A stretch of DNA of 64,000 nucleotides from Theodoxus fluviatilis. Lineage: Eukaryota > Mollusca > Gastropoda > Cycloneritida > Neritidae. Below the pieces are notes generated by a model, which did not search any database, was not told the DNA's origin, and was given only the letters and a program-made list of their open reading frames with translations. Positions 36,546 through 49,552 of this stretch are shown here, in pieces. The stretch's first letter is position 1, and each line of letters starts with the position of its first letter. Location of the stretch: the NCBI GenBank assembly GCA_034096865.1, contig JAWQFJ010001827.1, positions 148,086 to 212,085 of the forward strand, written 5' to 3'. Position numbers and translations under genes: made by a program.

Positions 36546-37435
36546 TTACAATATACAATAACCGTCAATCACATCAAAGGTAACTTAATAAACTTAATAA
36601 CATAGGAGTCGGACATTCACTTCAGGCATTCGACAAACTGATGTACAGCGTCACCGCTTAACCATGAACTGGGGAGAGGGGGAGGAGAGACAGGAGGGTG
36701 GTAGAGGGCTTAGGCAAGCTAGTACAAAGAGAAGTGAGGGGAGAAAGATGAAGAAACTTAGACAGGATTCGGGAACGATTTCATGAAGAGGTGAGCACTG
36801 GATGCTGGGTCATCAAATGGAATTCCTCCAAGGACAAAAGAAAAAGATAGTTGTGATTACAGTAGCCCGAAAAGAAATAGGGTCAGTAGGTCAGCCTGAA
36901 ATTTTTTTAATAATAAAAAGAGGCCAGATTGAACACAAATTACAATTTCTCTTTAGCTGAAAAAGTGGTTTGTAAAAATAATATACTTAAACAGTGGATT
37001 CCCCCAGAGCTCAAAAGACATGGAAGATGATGGGACAGCACACAACATGTTGATTGCCATCAATCCCCCCCCTCCAAAAAAAAAATGTTTTAAAAAGTTT
37101 AGGGTCAACAGAAAAAAATAGGGTCAGTGGGGTTACCGAAACCACAAGTTTTCTTTTGGCCTAAACAGAAGCACTTTGCAGCAAACATCTTTGGTAAACA
37201 GCATTTATTTGCACTCAAATCTATCAAATTTTCAATGTCACATGAAATGTTTACTATAATTCCCTTAAAAACAGAACAATAAAGGAGAGTAAGCTTTAAG
37301 ATTACCTTGGAAGTAGCAAGCAGACAGCATATGTCTGCTCACTCACCCATCCAAGTGCTTTCTGCAAAAATGGGGGAAATATTTGTCATCTAGTTCTATT
37401 CAAAAGGTATTTATTCTCTCAGATGATACCAAGAA
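36546..37435. other. No recognisable gene
   Basis: A-rich and mixed sequence with no gene or repeat identified. Confidence 0.4.
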
Positions 37436-37462
37436 ATTTAGTGTGTGTGTGTGTGTGTGTGT

Positions 37463-37493
<31 letters not shown>

Positions 37494-37494
37494 T
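37436..37494. repeat. Palindromic (GT)n(CA)n with matching unique flanks
   Basis: ATTTA(GT)11 is followed immediately by (CA)13CTAAAT, so both the dinucleotide runs and the ATTTAG/CTAAAT flanks are inverted copies. The arms are about 27 bp. Confidence 0.9.
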
Positions 37495-39069
37495 ATCCTC
37501 CAAAACACTCCACTCTCCTGGCAATAAGGGATAAAAAGCGGTCCCTTTGATTTCTCCTCAATTACATGCTGAAAATAAATCTCACCACTGCAAAATAATC
37601 ATGGTGGGTCAAAAACAGTGTACTGATCAAATGCTGTGTAACAGTATACTGATATAGGCATACACAAGTGTTTTCAGTTAAGGACATTCATTTAAATCAC
37701 ATAACTGTAGATAACACAACTTGAATACAGAAATGCATGACTTGTGACTGACTCTGGAATCTTGAAGGAATGACCATTACGCTGTGAATGGATCCACTAC
37801 CAGCACTACTCAGTGAATTGTGTGACACTCTCAAAAACAGACAGCCGCATGCCGTATGGGCTATGGCGTACTAGAATGTTGTAAAGCTTGTGTGTTACAA
37901 TTACTAATTCGTTACAGTTCATGAATAAATCCTATATTTACCTTGTAGACAAAGAAATATATCGAAGTCCACGGAAGGAACAGTCACAAGTTACATGGCA
38001 TTCCGGCAGCTGGGAGATCACAGTACAGTCTCGGCTAGCCCGCATTATCCTCGCACCACTGGCGTCGTTGACGACTCGCCGAGTAAGTCGTCGGAGACGT
38101 TGTAACCGGCAACATGAAGTCTAATTGTAAATCAAATTTTTTTTTTTTTATCAGAAAATAATCCAGGGAAAGAGAAGTGGCCACCTGCACAGTCGTTCCG
38201 GTGCGAAGCCATGCACAACGCTTCCACAGATTATCCAAAACACGCCCCTACATGTCTCGTCCTCGACCCGCCAGCAACAGCATGCATGTGATTACTTGAA
38301 ATCGGGTATAGCAGTAGTCAACCACACAAATCGAAACACATCATGTGCTGGTGGTTAGAATGGGCCACAACAGTACATGAAATAAATTATTTTATTTGAC
38401 GTTTAAGATAAATGACAAGTAAGTTTACTCTGTTTGAAAATGAGCCGCTTTTCAAAGCAACACGCCAACACGGCAACAGCACGTTCGAAAGATTTCAGCC
38501 GAACAATATCGCGGGATCAAAAACATTGCAGAGGATTCCCTATCAATGAATTAACAGGTCAGCAAAGAGCCCACAGAATACCGCATTCGTGTCAATTACT
38601 CAAGCGGTCCCTCCTAATCAGGACAAACACGAATACACTCACCTTGTCAACATTGGTTGGCGCTAAAGCAGTCAAACGTGCGACTGATGTGCGCATGTGC
38701 GAAATTTACCGGCTCGCCTCGTTGTGGCAGAGTGACGGCACTTACTCACCCACTCACATGGAAGACTGTTCGCGGGTTTGATCAAGCTACCACGTCACTC
38801 GTCGTGCCTGTTGATAGGTGACAGAGACTGTAGATTGTAATTTCCGAGCGACCGGAAATCTGGCTGCGCCAACGCGGGTCATCAGAGCTGTGCGTCTACT
38901 GCATGTACCAATTCTACGATCGTTGAATCTTCGACAGTCGTCGAAATTGGTGACACTGACAGCGTTGCCGAATATCCTCGATCTGGGCTGTCATCAAAGT
39001 TTTCCAAATCGTCAAAGCTCATCTCTATCTGACGCTCGAAACGGAGTTGAATTGTTGGAGAAGGAAATC
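37495..39069. other. CMPK1 upstream region
   Basis: This holds the presumed promoter and 5' UTR of CMPK1. From 38818 to the ATG at 39070 the kinase frame is open without a stop but has no ATG; it begins at GTG, so an N-terminal extension is not supported unless upstream splicing supplies a start. No TATA box is obvious near 38800-39000. Confidence 0.4.
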
Positions 39070-39165
39070 ATGTCAGGCGATCAGGCAGCGAAGCAGTACA
39101 ACGTGGTGTTTGTTTTGGGAGGACCAGGTGCTGGGAAAGGGACTCAGTGTGAGCGCATACAACAG
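39070..39165 (+). CDS. CMPK1: UMP-CMP kinase, coding exon 1
   Basis: Encodes residues 1-32, beginning MSGDQAAKQYNVVFVLGG. It holds the P-loop GGPGAGKGTQ (residues 17-26) that binds the ATP phosphates. The start is the only ATG in the frame, with A at -3. The exon ends CAACAG|GTAAGG in phase 0. The enzyme transfers phosphate from ATP to UMP, CMP and dCMP in pyrimidine nucleotide salvage, in cytosol and nucleus by family knowledge. Four coding exons are visible in this window; the terminal exon or exons lie beyond 64000, so the gene is incomplete here. Confidence 0.93.
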
Positions 39166-41771
39166 GTAAGGAGAAATCAATCATGCATAGCAGCATTCCC
39201 ATCCTTAAAACAGGAATTTTGCTTTAAACTCGATTTGAAAAGAAAAAATCACACACTGCTTTATTGATCGTTTTGCTTTTTCAACGGAGGTGTGTTTCTT
39301 TGCTGTTGTTATGCAAATGATTGTTCCTCAAGACTGGAACCTGTATTTGACAAGCCAGAAATAAATATCACAGAACTAAACGTATGTAGTTGATTTTTAA
39401 GAAGTTTGTCTACGTTCAACCTGCTTGAAGCAGATCATGCCACACTGAGTTCTAATGAAGTCGAATCCAGGGAAGCTGACTGAACTCGAACGTTCTTTTT
39501 ATGGGACAGAGTGGTTCAGGATTGATTTTTCCTCCAAACCCTTGTCATGTACGGCTTGTTGGTTTTCCTCAGCCAACACAATTTTACTTGCCTCCCTGGG
39601 CTGTTGCTGCAGGGAGTCATCTCTGTGCATGGAATTTCTTTCCACCTGCATACATGGATCTCTTGGATGTGCTTTCCACGAGACAGAAACTGCCAAGTGC
39701 ATAAAGGCACTTTTGTAAGATGCAGTGTTGCCAAATATACCATTTTTCTAATTTCATAGGATGCATTTTTTCTCTGTATGGAATTTCATGCATTTTTTGT
39801 CACGAAGATGCCTAGTTGGTTGCAGTACTGTGGTCTTCATTCTTTATGGGCCCTGCGCCAGTTGCACCCACGTTGCTCACCTCAAGCAGCACTTGTGTGA
39901 CCAGAAGTTCTTTTCGTCTGGCATAGTTTTTCAAATATGTTTTTAACTTCTTCTTTTTTTTAAACTAATGGGCTGATTATCATGCAGAAACCCATGTGGT
40001 ATCCAGAAGCATAGCTAATTCCTATATATTCAATATCTTCTTTTTTTCATTAATGGGCTAAAGATCAAATGGAAATTCTTGGTGATACTCAAGAACGCAG
40101 TTAGTTTATTCCTGAATATCCAATATCATTTTAAAGGAATGTGTTAAGTTTACTTACTGACTTGTCAGTTTGATGCATGTGTAAATTGGAATGCAAAATT
40201 GTTTATTTTTCTGGTTGCGATTTCTGGATACCAAAGGAATATAATTCATTCCAAAGCTTTCAAAATATCACATTGGACTTCTTCAGTCTTTGGCATCACG
40301 AGTGCTTGGCTACCTTGTTTAGTGGTAATATGTGACCCTCCATCACAAAATGAGTCACTCGTTGCATTTGGAATATCACCTCCCTCCACACTCACTCACA
40401 CAATTCTCGAATTCTTTCTTCTTTGGGCGTCTAGGGGTATCAATCGTGGAGGGCGGGATAATTAATTCACTCACTCTCTCACACTTGCATGACATGACAC
40501 ATTATTCATCAAAGATTTTCTTTAATCCGACTTAATCATGCATAAAATCAAATTCAAGGCAATATGAATGAAAATCAAAATGTCAATCAATCCTATCAGT
40601 CTAGTCTCTGACTGAAAAGTAGAGGATTAATTTCACTGACCCAAAACCAAAGTTGACCCAAGAGTTACTCACAAGTTGACGCAGATGGGCGATGACGCTG
40701 CTAGAACTTTCCAACGATGAAAATTCTGCCCAAAACGATGTCCACTCAGAAATGGGCTTTCACAAGCACACACTCTCTCTCTCTCTCAAGGCTACACCTC
40801 GAAAGGAGAGGATCAAAAAGACCATAGACACTTGTGGGTTCCCCTACACACATGATGTACACCTGCGGACACAGGTTTGAACACCAGCCAGCGTTCAGAA
40901 CCGAACGACGAAACTTTCATTTGGCGAGACGGCGTCATAATCCAACAAAGCTGGACCTTCATTCGTAGAGGACACTTTTCTTCTTAATACAACCTTTCAG
41001 ATTGTCGGGGGAGGATTAGACTTTTAACATGTTTCATCGCAACACTGAGCTGTTCGAAAATACCTCTGCTCAATGATATTCCCATAGTCAACTGAATTAC
41101 ATCTTTCCAGCGTCTTCGACTCAAGAGTTATTCACAGCGCATGCGCCACCACCTCCCGTCAATCAAATCATTGTTGCATCACTGATAAATTTAAAGAAAC
41201 AGCTGACCAGTTCAAAGCGGTCTCAGAGTGCAAAGCAAAGCTTGTTCCTGCAAAAACATCGGCATGGCGTTCGTTTCAAACAACACAGAAAATGGAAAAA
41301 GGCCGAACTGTAACATGGAACATTTTGAGATCTGTATATTTTTTTAAAAGCACACAACAAGCTTTTCAATGGTGCAAGAATCATGAAAATATCACTACTG
41401 TACACGCTTTCACATGTCTTTGAAGATAGACACCCTAAAAATACGTTTTTTGAGAAAAAAGGAATAAAAGTTTACAGACATTATTCCCCCTATTTCCCTT
41501 AGCAACCCTTATTCAATACTCATGAAATTTGCCGCAGAGAAGAAGCAGTGTATGGGCAAGTATCCTGCCAAGTTTGTTAGCATTTTCTCAATTTTTCAAT
41601 TTAATATGGCATTTCAAATGCAGACCTGTCACCTTCTGAGCAGTGCAAGAGGAATGTTTGGAGTGTCAGCAAGCAGAATATAGCAAAGATGAGCAGGATG
41701 CATCACATCTCCAAACCTTGACTCAAATAGATAGTGTTTAAACAGGCAAAAGCAATATTTATTTCAAATAC

Positions 41772-41774
<3 letters not shown>
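39166..41774. other. CMPK1 intron 1, first part
   Basis: No exon or gene recognised. Sequence between about 40600 and 41460 looks moderately complex but gives only short frames. Confidence 0.5.
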
Positions 41775-41864
<90 letters not shown>

Positions 41865-42117
41865 TCATCCTTATGTTCTGTCTTTTTTTTCCTTGCCTTT
41901 CTATGTTTCAAAATGAAAGTGAAAGCTTTTCACTGTCATTGACTTTCAGGTGGTTTTTCAACGATGCATTTGTTGTGATGCATCAAAGGTCTCTTTGCTA
42001 TCTTTTCTTTCTTTTTCTTTTCACTAAGTGAAATTCTTTTGGCTGAGCAGAATACTGGAATCAATCAAATATGGATGGAACAAATTCCGCTTAAAACAGA
42101 TCGGTTGGCAGGTCTGC
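41624..42117. mobile_element. Possible MITE related to 30875-31222
   Basis: CAGACCTGTCA at the left and TTGGCAGGTCTG at the right resemble the termini of the 348-bp MITE, with a shared TTTGGAGT block inside. No target duplication is found, and a (TTTC)n tract occupies the middle. Confidence 0.35.
41775..41866. repeat. (TTTC)n microsatellite
   Basis: About 23 copies of TTTC without interruption, in CMPK1 intron 1. Confidence 0.95.
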
Positions 42118-42369
42118 AGATGTGTTGATACAAAATATCAATATGTTTAAGCAAAAACAGCAATAATTTGGATTACACAATTATGAAATGAAAACTTGGA
42201 ACACCAGACATCTTTTGACGTTTATTGATATCTTTGGATAACACATCCTCAAAGTAACAGAATATCTAGGAATATTTTTCTTTTTCAAACCCTATTAGAA
42301 TAGAAAACATTGATTTCAGAATGACAGCAAAACAAACTTAGAGTACAGAGCATTTGGGGAAATTTTTTT

Positions 42370-43220
42370 TTGACTCACATGCGAAGCAAAAGTGAGTCTA
42401 TGTACTAAGCCGTGTCGTCCGTCCGTCCGTCCGTCCAGGCGTAAAAAACTTAAACGTTGGATTTTTCTCGGAGACTATTAAGTCTATCAACACCAAATGT
42501 GGCATGATGGTGTATGATGACAAGGCCTCAAAAAACATACATAGTGACTTGACCTTGCTTCAAGGTCAAGGTCACAGGAGCCATAAATGTGGTCTCAAAA
42601 ACAGTCATTTTTCACATTTTCCCAATTTTCTCCCACGTTATTGAGAATGGCGACCTTAGCTACAAGTGGTATATAGGTCAAAGCAAGCCCTATCTTTTGA
42701 TACCAGTTTGGTTGACCTTGCTTCAAGGTCAAGGTCACAGGAGCTCTTCAAAGTTGGATTGTATACATATTTTGAAGTGACCTTGACCCTGAACTATGGA
42801 AGATAACTGTTTCAAACTTAATAATTATGTGGGGCACATGTTATACTTTCATCATGAGACACATTTGGTCACATATCATCAAGGTCAAGGTCACTTTGAC
42901 CCTTATGAAATGTGACCAAAATGGGGTATAGTGAACCACTAAAAGTGACTATATCTCATGGTAGAAAGTGCCAATAAGCACCATTGTGCTTCCTATGTCT
43001 TGAATTAACAGCTTTGTGTTGCATGACCTTGGATGACCTTGACCTTGGGTCAAGGTCACATGTATTTTGGTAGGAAAAATGTGTAAAGCATTTCTTTGTG
43101 TATGATGTCATTGGTAGGTTTAGTTGTTTGACCTTGACCTTGAAGGTCACCTGAATGTCAAGGTCATATAAAGGTCAAGGTCAAGCATGTGAGTCGTATG
43201 GGCTTTGCCCTTCTTGTTTT
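42370..43220 (-). repeat. Interspersed repeat rich in TCAAGGTCA motifs (copy 2)
   Basis: Reverse-complement copy of 22325-23165, over its whole length, with about 5% visible differences. Ends are TGACTCACATGCGAAGC (42372) and GGGCTTTGCCCTTCTTG (43200-43216). It lies within CMPK1 intron 1 and keeps the dense TCAAGGTCA/TGACCTTGA words. Confidence 0.85.
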
Positions 43221-44011
43221 AAGTGCTCTAAAACAAAAAATAAAGTACCTTGTGGGGCTAAATGTTAGATTATGTCAGGGCATGTCTACTTAAGACAGAT
43301 TATGTGCTGCCTAACAGGGATAGGAGTCACTAACAAAAGCTCACCATCCCACCCCTTCACAGGGACAACCAGTCACTCACTGTCTTAGGAATCTAAGGCC
43401 TCGATAGCGCTTGCTTCTGACTCGCTCTTGGAACTTTGATCGTCCGAGTCATTGGGGTCAACTATTCGAGAACTAGGAATGAAATATTCTTCTATGACCT
43501 CTTCAATCTCAATCTTCTCATCTACAGTGCAGATGTCAGCAGTGATCGTAGATTCTAATTCCTGCACTCGCATGACTGGAGTCGTGCCACAGTTACTTCC
43601 CTTGCTTCATCAGCCAATCAGAGAAGGGTATTCCGCCATAGCAACATATTGTTGCCTCGAAATAGCTCACTTTCAAGCCAACCAGAGGGGATCTACAACA
43701 ACTGGCGAATCAAATTTGGCTTTGGTTGCCAGCCTAGGGTAGTCCCGCGTGGATCTGTTGCAGTGGCAGCTACGAAACTTTGAAAAAACGCCTGCTGTCG
43801 ATGATCGGTTCACATATGTTTTCTTGTAAATGATTTACCACCACATCCTAAAACCATCATAAAGCATACTCTTACACGTTGATTTCAAAAACGAAACTTA
43901 CTCATACAATGAAGAAGGGACTAGAGAAGCCAAATAAAAAAAAATCTTGAAGTCGACCACTACAACTCCAACCTTCTTTGTGGGCGGTTTGCGCAACCGA
44001 CTCATTTCTCT
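43221..44011. other. No recognisable gene
   Basis: A 62-codon minus frame from the ATG at 43573 encodes an acidic segment (EIEEVIEEYF, DPNDSDDQSSKSESEASAIEALDS). It could be the N-terminus of a transposase, but no family is recognised and nothing follows it. Confidence 0.35.
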
Positions 44012-44106
44012 GTTCATTCAGTTCCTTCTTGCGAGGGTCCTGGAGTGCGCTCAGCACAGACAAAGCATCAGTGAAGATGACCACGTGCTGGTGTGTCGCA
44101 TCTCGG
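44012..44106 (-). pseudogene. Short fragment of a non-LTR RNase H domain
   Basis: 95 bp encoding RDATHQHVVIFTDALSVLSALQDPRKKELNE, identical to 46622-46716 on the plus strand. It contains the catalytic Asp of the FTDA motif. Unrelated sequence lies on both sides. Confidence 0.75.
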
Positions 44107-44188
44107 TGATGGAAGGTCACATATTGAACATGCCCAAGGCACACAAACACACAAAGTTGTGGATAAGGTAACATGGCAAAAAAAGATT

Positions 44189-44320
44189 TGGGGGGGGGGG
44201 GGGGGGGGGGGGGGGAGGAGTGGGGCGGCGAGTGGGGCGGCGGTAGGTAGGACTCACTTTAAAAAGTTAAATTTCCTCATTTTCAAAGGGGCCCAGATTG
44301 AGACTGCACCCATGTGTGTT

Positions 44321-44378
<58 letters not shown>
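44189..44378. repeat. Poly-G run and (GT)n microsatellite
   Basis: A G-rich run at 44189-44215, a GGGGCGGCG tract, then (GT)n at 44320-44378. Confidence 0.9.
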
Positions 44379-44380
<2 letters not shown>

Positions 44381-45249
44381 AGAAAGTATATGTAAACCCC
44401 CACACACACACCTTGAAAATTTAATTTAGGGTTGGCAGGAAAAAATAGGGTTGATCCACTTTTTTTTCACCCTGATTTGAAATTGTTGTTGGGGTGGAGT
44501 GGGTGGATGGATTGTGATTGCTGCTTTTTCATAAATAATTTTGACATAATTATGTGAACATTTTCAGGAACTTTCATTAATATCTGCTTATTATACCAAG
44601 GAACTTTGTAATTAGTCCTAATGATTAAAAAAATAATTTCTATAAGGTTTTATTTTATTATTATTTTCTGCTTTAGTGCTAAACAGGACTCATTGTTCCC
44701 TCTGTGGAGAGAATGGTATAAATGAACATTAATGCTAATGTAATTTGCTTACACTGCCCAGTGTTCTTGCATTTCCCACTCCCACTTCCACACCTTGATG
44801 GATCTGACAGTATAACACATCTTTATTGATTATGCACCATTCAGCCTTGTTCTGTCTAGTATTTTACATGCAGAGAATTTTACATAGATCTGCATATTCC
44901 CTTTGGAGTTCAGAGGTTGAACAGCTGATCACAGTGCTGATGGCACTGTAGCACTCCTGATGGTGCATTTCTTGTGGTTCCAAAGAGAGAGTGGATAGAA
45001 AAACCAGGCATCATAGCATGCTGCTTACTGTTCATGTGGGACTACAGTGTCACGTACAGAAATCCATGGTGTTTAATTTGGATGAAATTCTGTACGTGAA
45101 TACTTGTGTAATCTGTGGTATTCTGCATTTTTGTTATGTACTTGGATTTTTGCGCCTTTCGGCAATGAATTCTAAAGGTTTGGGACAACGTCATGTTTTG
45201 GAGAGGGAATGACGTCAACGCAGGTTGCTTTAGAAAAAAAACGTCACTA
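44379..45249. other. No recognisable gene
   Basis: AT-rich intronic sequence. Nothing identifiable. Confidence 0.5.
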
Positions 45250-45299
45250 CTGATCGAGTGGAGGGAGAGATTGAAAGGTTCGAGGAAGCCGAGGACGTT

Positions 45300-45865
45300 G
45301 GACCAGAGGCCAAGAAAGATGAAGAAGAAGAAGAAGATGATTGACTAAGAAGAAGAGGAGAAGACGATTGATGAAGAGGAAGCAGAAGAAGAGGACGAAG
45401 AAGGATAGCAGCACCGTCAGGCTACCATACCGACGCCTGTATCCGTGAAGAAGAAGACTATTGAAGAAGACGGTTGAAGAAGAAGAAGAGAAATAGAGAT
45501 TGCAGAAGAAGAGGACGAAGAAGAAGACGGTTGAAGAAGAAGAAGAGAAAAAGAGATTGCAGAAGAAGAGGACGAAGAAGGATAGCAGCACCGTCAGGCT
45601 ACCATACCGACGCCTGTATCCGTGAAGAAGAAGACTATTGAAGAAGACGGTTGAAGAAGAAGAAGAGAAAAAGAGATTGCAGAAGAAGAGGACGAAGAAG
45701 AAGACGGTTGAAGAAGAGGAAGAGAAAAAGAGATTGCAGAAGAAGAGGACGAAGAAGGATAGCGGCACCGTCAGGCTACCATACCGACGCCTGTATCCGT
45801 GAAGAAGAAAATGATTGAAGAAGACGATTGAAGAAGAAGAAGAAGGAGAAGAGGAGGAGGACGCT
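45300..45865. repeat. GAA-rich tandem repeat with an embedded unique block
   Basis: GAAGAAGAA-type purine sequence interrupted three times by the block AGCACCGTCAGGCTACCATAC plus CGACGCCTGTATCCGTG, at about 45409, 45586 and 45762. The spacing of about 177 bp shows a tandem repeat. The minus-strand frames over it are low-complexity Phe/Leu/Ser runs and not genes. Confidence 0.85.
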
Positions 45866-46077
45866 GGCGGCACCGTCGGCTCATCGGAGAACGACGACTG
45901 CATCGGGAGGAGGGGAAGCAGAAAGACTGACGACGGAGTGGATTGGCAAGATGGACAATGAAACGTTGAGTGTTGACACGAGCAAGGATACAGCTGAAGA
46001 TCCTCTGCAGGATCTCACCACCAAGGTGAAGACGTTTCATTTTATTCTTATTGTACTGTTCTGAACTTGGAGTACAC

Positions 46078-46110
<33 letters not shown>

Positions 46111-46154
46111 GCTATCCCCTGTGGGTTTTTGTGTGTGTTTGTGTGTTCGTCTTG

Positions 46155-46432
46155 TCCGGCCGTGTCTGTTTTGGTAGTGCGATTGAAATCGCCAGAGAAT
46201 TGTCTGTGTTGGCAGGGCGATTGAAGTCGCCAGAGATTTTGTCTGTTTTGGTAGTGCGATTGAAATCGCCAGAGAATTGTCTGTTTTGGTAGGGCGATTG
46301 AAGTCGCCAGAGATTTTGTCTGTTTTGGTAGTGCGATTGAAATCGCCAGAGAATTGTCTGTTTTGGTAGGGCGATTGAAGTCGCCAGAGATTTTGTCTGT
46401 TTTGGTAGTGCGATTGAAATCGCCAGAGATTA
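46155..46432. repeat. 38-bp minisatellite with an internal hairpin in each unit
   Basis: Seven units of about 38-39 bp (TGTCTGTTTTGGTAG..CGCCAGAGA). Two types alternate strictly: TGCGATTGAAATCGCC and GGCGATTGAAGTCGCC. Each contains an inverted repeat (GCGATT/AATCGC or GGCGA/TCGCC). Confidence 0.9.
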
Positions 46433-46617
46433 ATTGAACTACAACAATTCATGTTTTGTATAATTAAATAATTACATTGTTAACAACTGTTTATTTTTCT
46501 TTGTCTGAATCTGAGAGAGAAATATAAGGGTTGTAACATCAAGCAACCCCAAGACTGGTTGTGACATACAGGCTGCACCTTTTCCCAAACATTGATCAGT
46601 CCCTGAATGATACATGT

Positions 46618-47215
46618 ATACCGAGATGCGACACACCAGCACGTGGTCATCTTCACTGATGCTTTGTCTGTGCTGAGCGCACTCCAGGACCCTCGCAAGA
46701 AGGAACTGAATGAACTTGCAGCCACTCTGTCTGAGCTGGCCGCACAGGTGACACTGACACGCCAATGGATTCCTGCACACTGTGGAGTGCATGGAAATGA
46801 GATGGCTGACAGACAGGCCAGGGAAGGTCTTAGGTCAGCTGGACCAGGAAGACAGACAGGTCTCTTATGCAGAAGAGAAGACCATCATCAAGGCTCTGTC
46901 TCAGAAAAAGTGGCGCCAGCAACATCCAAACTACAACCAAAATGACAGCTTCCACTTTCTGAACAGAGCTGACCAAGTCATTCTGTTCAGACTCCGAACA
47001 GGACACAACAAATTGCCGGCACATAATGACATATGTTCCAAGTTCAAAGTCGGTCAGACAGACAGATGTTCTTGCGACACTGCCTCGATGACTGGTGAAG
47101 AGCCACGTGGCCAGACCCAACACCAGTGAGGAGCAAATTCTATGGCAACCTGGAGGAGCTGCGGAGAACAGCTGCATTTGTGCGGGCACTGGCGCAATCA
47201 TCTAGCGATCGACAA
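46618..47215 (+). pseudogene. Non-LTR retrotransposon 3' fragment with RNase H domain
   Basis: The frame reads RDATHQHVVIFTDALSVLSAL (first catalytic Asp), then TRQWIPAHCGVHGNEMADRQARE (the His and Asp of the RNase H active site). After a frameshift near 46830 comes YAEEKTIIKALSQKKWRQQHP, FLNRADQVILFRLRTGHNKLPAHN and, after another, SKFYGNLEELRRTAAFVRAL ending at DRQEEEA. This is the RNase H and C-terminal tail of an I-type non-LTR element. It is 5'-truncated and dead. Confidence 0.8.
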
Positions 47216-47220
47216 GAAGA

Positions 47221-47763
<543 letters not shown>

Positions 47764-48244
47764 TGATTTTTCGTTTTACTTCTTCTTGATCTTGTGGTAA
47801 TGTAAATGAATACATGGAAAAAGTGGATTTTAGGTAATGGAAGTGTTTGTGTGAAAGGAAATTAGGAGAAAGAATAGCAGCAGATATTTGGTCTATGAGT
47901 GGAAAATGTGAATAAGACATGACACAACCAGATATCACATCTTTCTCTCCTGGCAACCCTACTGTCTTCCTGGCAACTCTATAGTCACACCAGCTGATCT
48001 AGCCTCCTCAGAGTATTAATGACTTCTGGTGGGCAGACAGCCTTGACCTGTGCAACATCTGCCTGACAAAGTTCCACACATGCAGTGGGGCTACTTTGGG
48101 TGGGAGAGGCATTTTCACATGCCTCCCACTCAGCCCTTCAGCCATTCCCCCCAGCAGGCAATATCAGACCACAAGGATGGGCTTTCCTTTCTGGTATGAG
48201 GTCCTTGAATTGATGGAAGTTTTTTCTTTGGCTATCTCTGTCCA

Positions 48245-49552
48245 TGTCACGGTAGAGGTGGGTTGAATGTAGCTTGACCCCCAGCCGGACAGTAAGACAA
48301 TTAAAATAAACTGAAACTCCTTCCTCAGTCACTTATCTCTTGGAGTCTCGGAGAAAGGACATCCACAAAACGGAACACGTAGGCCCGGATAAAACGATAG
48401 CACAGGGTTTAATAATCAAACAAGATGAATGAAACAATTACACATAGCCTTCAGTTCACAACACCTCCATGTCAAATCCCCAAACAGTCCAACTCACCAC
48501 TCACTTCCCTTCCACAGTCCAAATCACTTCCTCTACACAGTTCAACTCACCTCACAATTCCCCTACACAGTCCCAATCACATCGCACTTCGCTACATAAG
48601 TTCCAAAACAGTCCAACTCACTAACCACTTCCCTTCCGCAGTACAACGCAGTTCAAATCACAGCACAATTCTCTGCACAAATCCCACACCAGTCCAACTC
48701 ACCAACCACTTCCCTTCCATATCCCAACGCACTTTCCCTACACAGATCAAATCACATCACAATTCCACAAGTCAGCCAGCAACTTCCAGGCCAGAGAAAC
48801 ACAGGCCAGGGCCACACAGGTCAGAACACAGCCTCTCAGGCCAATCCCCTCCAGACCAGGACACAATCTTCAGCACAGATAAATTCAGGGCAGAACACAA
48901 CTTTCGGCCAAACAACTTCGGGCCAGGACACAATCTTCAGCACAGATAAATTCAGGCCAGAACACAACTTTCGGCCAAACAACTTCGGGCCAGGACACAA
49001 TCTTCAGCACAGATAAATTCAGGCCAGAACACAACTTTCTGCCAAATAAATTCGGGCCAGGACACAATCTTCCGGCCAGGGCCTGCAACAAACAAAACGA
49101 CCAGAAACAGTAAACTCTCCCTAATTCACAATGCAATAACGCAACGTATGGAAAATAACCGACTTGGACGAATCACAAAACAACATCCACTCACCCTGCG
49201 ACCCGGAGTAACAACTGGCCGGCCACCACACTGACCGGCCACTCCGCAAACTCTACTAAATAGGTTGACGACCAGACAAGCACGAGAAACATGAACATCC
49301 TCACTAGGAACAAGCCACACCTGAACCCATAATCGGCGAAATCGAAATCCGCATCAAAGAGCATGATAACAACCAGCACAGCCGTGCAGCCCGTGCCCAC
49401 GCAACAAAACTCATTAACTCACCCAAGCAAAACACGTGCCAAACACTGAACAGCCTAACCCCAAACTAAAAAGCAGACAAACCGTTTAAAGGCCCCAAAT
49501 CCCCACACCAAAACTAATTTACAAACCCACCTTTTAACCCCGAGTCGTGACA
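48245..49552. mobile_element. LTR-like element (probable solo LTR)
   Basis: 1308 bp with TGTCACG..CGTGACA ends (TG..CA), flanked by the 5-bp duplication GTCCA at 48240-48244 and 49553-49557. No coding capacity, primer-binding site or paired LTR is visible, so it is read as a solo LTR left by recombination. On the minus strand an ATTAAACCCTGTG segment could be its polyadenylation region, which would make that the element's sense strand. It contains a 67-bp tandem repeat. Confidence 0.8.
48856..49075. repeat. 67-bp tandem repeat inside the LTR-like element
   Basis: Three units spaced exactly 67 bp apart (starts at 48856, 48923, 48990, partial at 49057), each beginning CCAGGACACAATCTTC and containing CAACTTTCGGCCAAACAAC. 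Confidence 0.9.

Noticed and set aside
38818..39069. 84-residue N-terminal extension of UMP-CMP kinase
   Set aside because: The frame is open but begins with GTG and has no ATG before 39070. A transit peptide cannot be claimed without an upstream spliced exon.
45247..45903. 218-codon minus-strand frame rich in Phe, Leu and Ser
   Set aside because: It is the reverse translation of GAA-rich tandem repeats.
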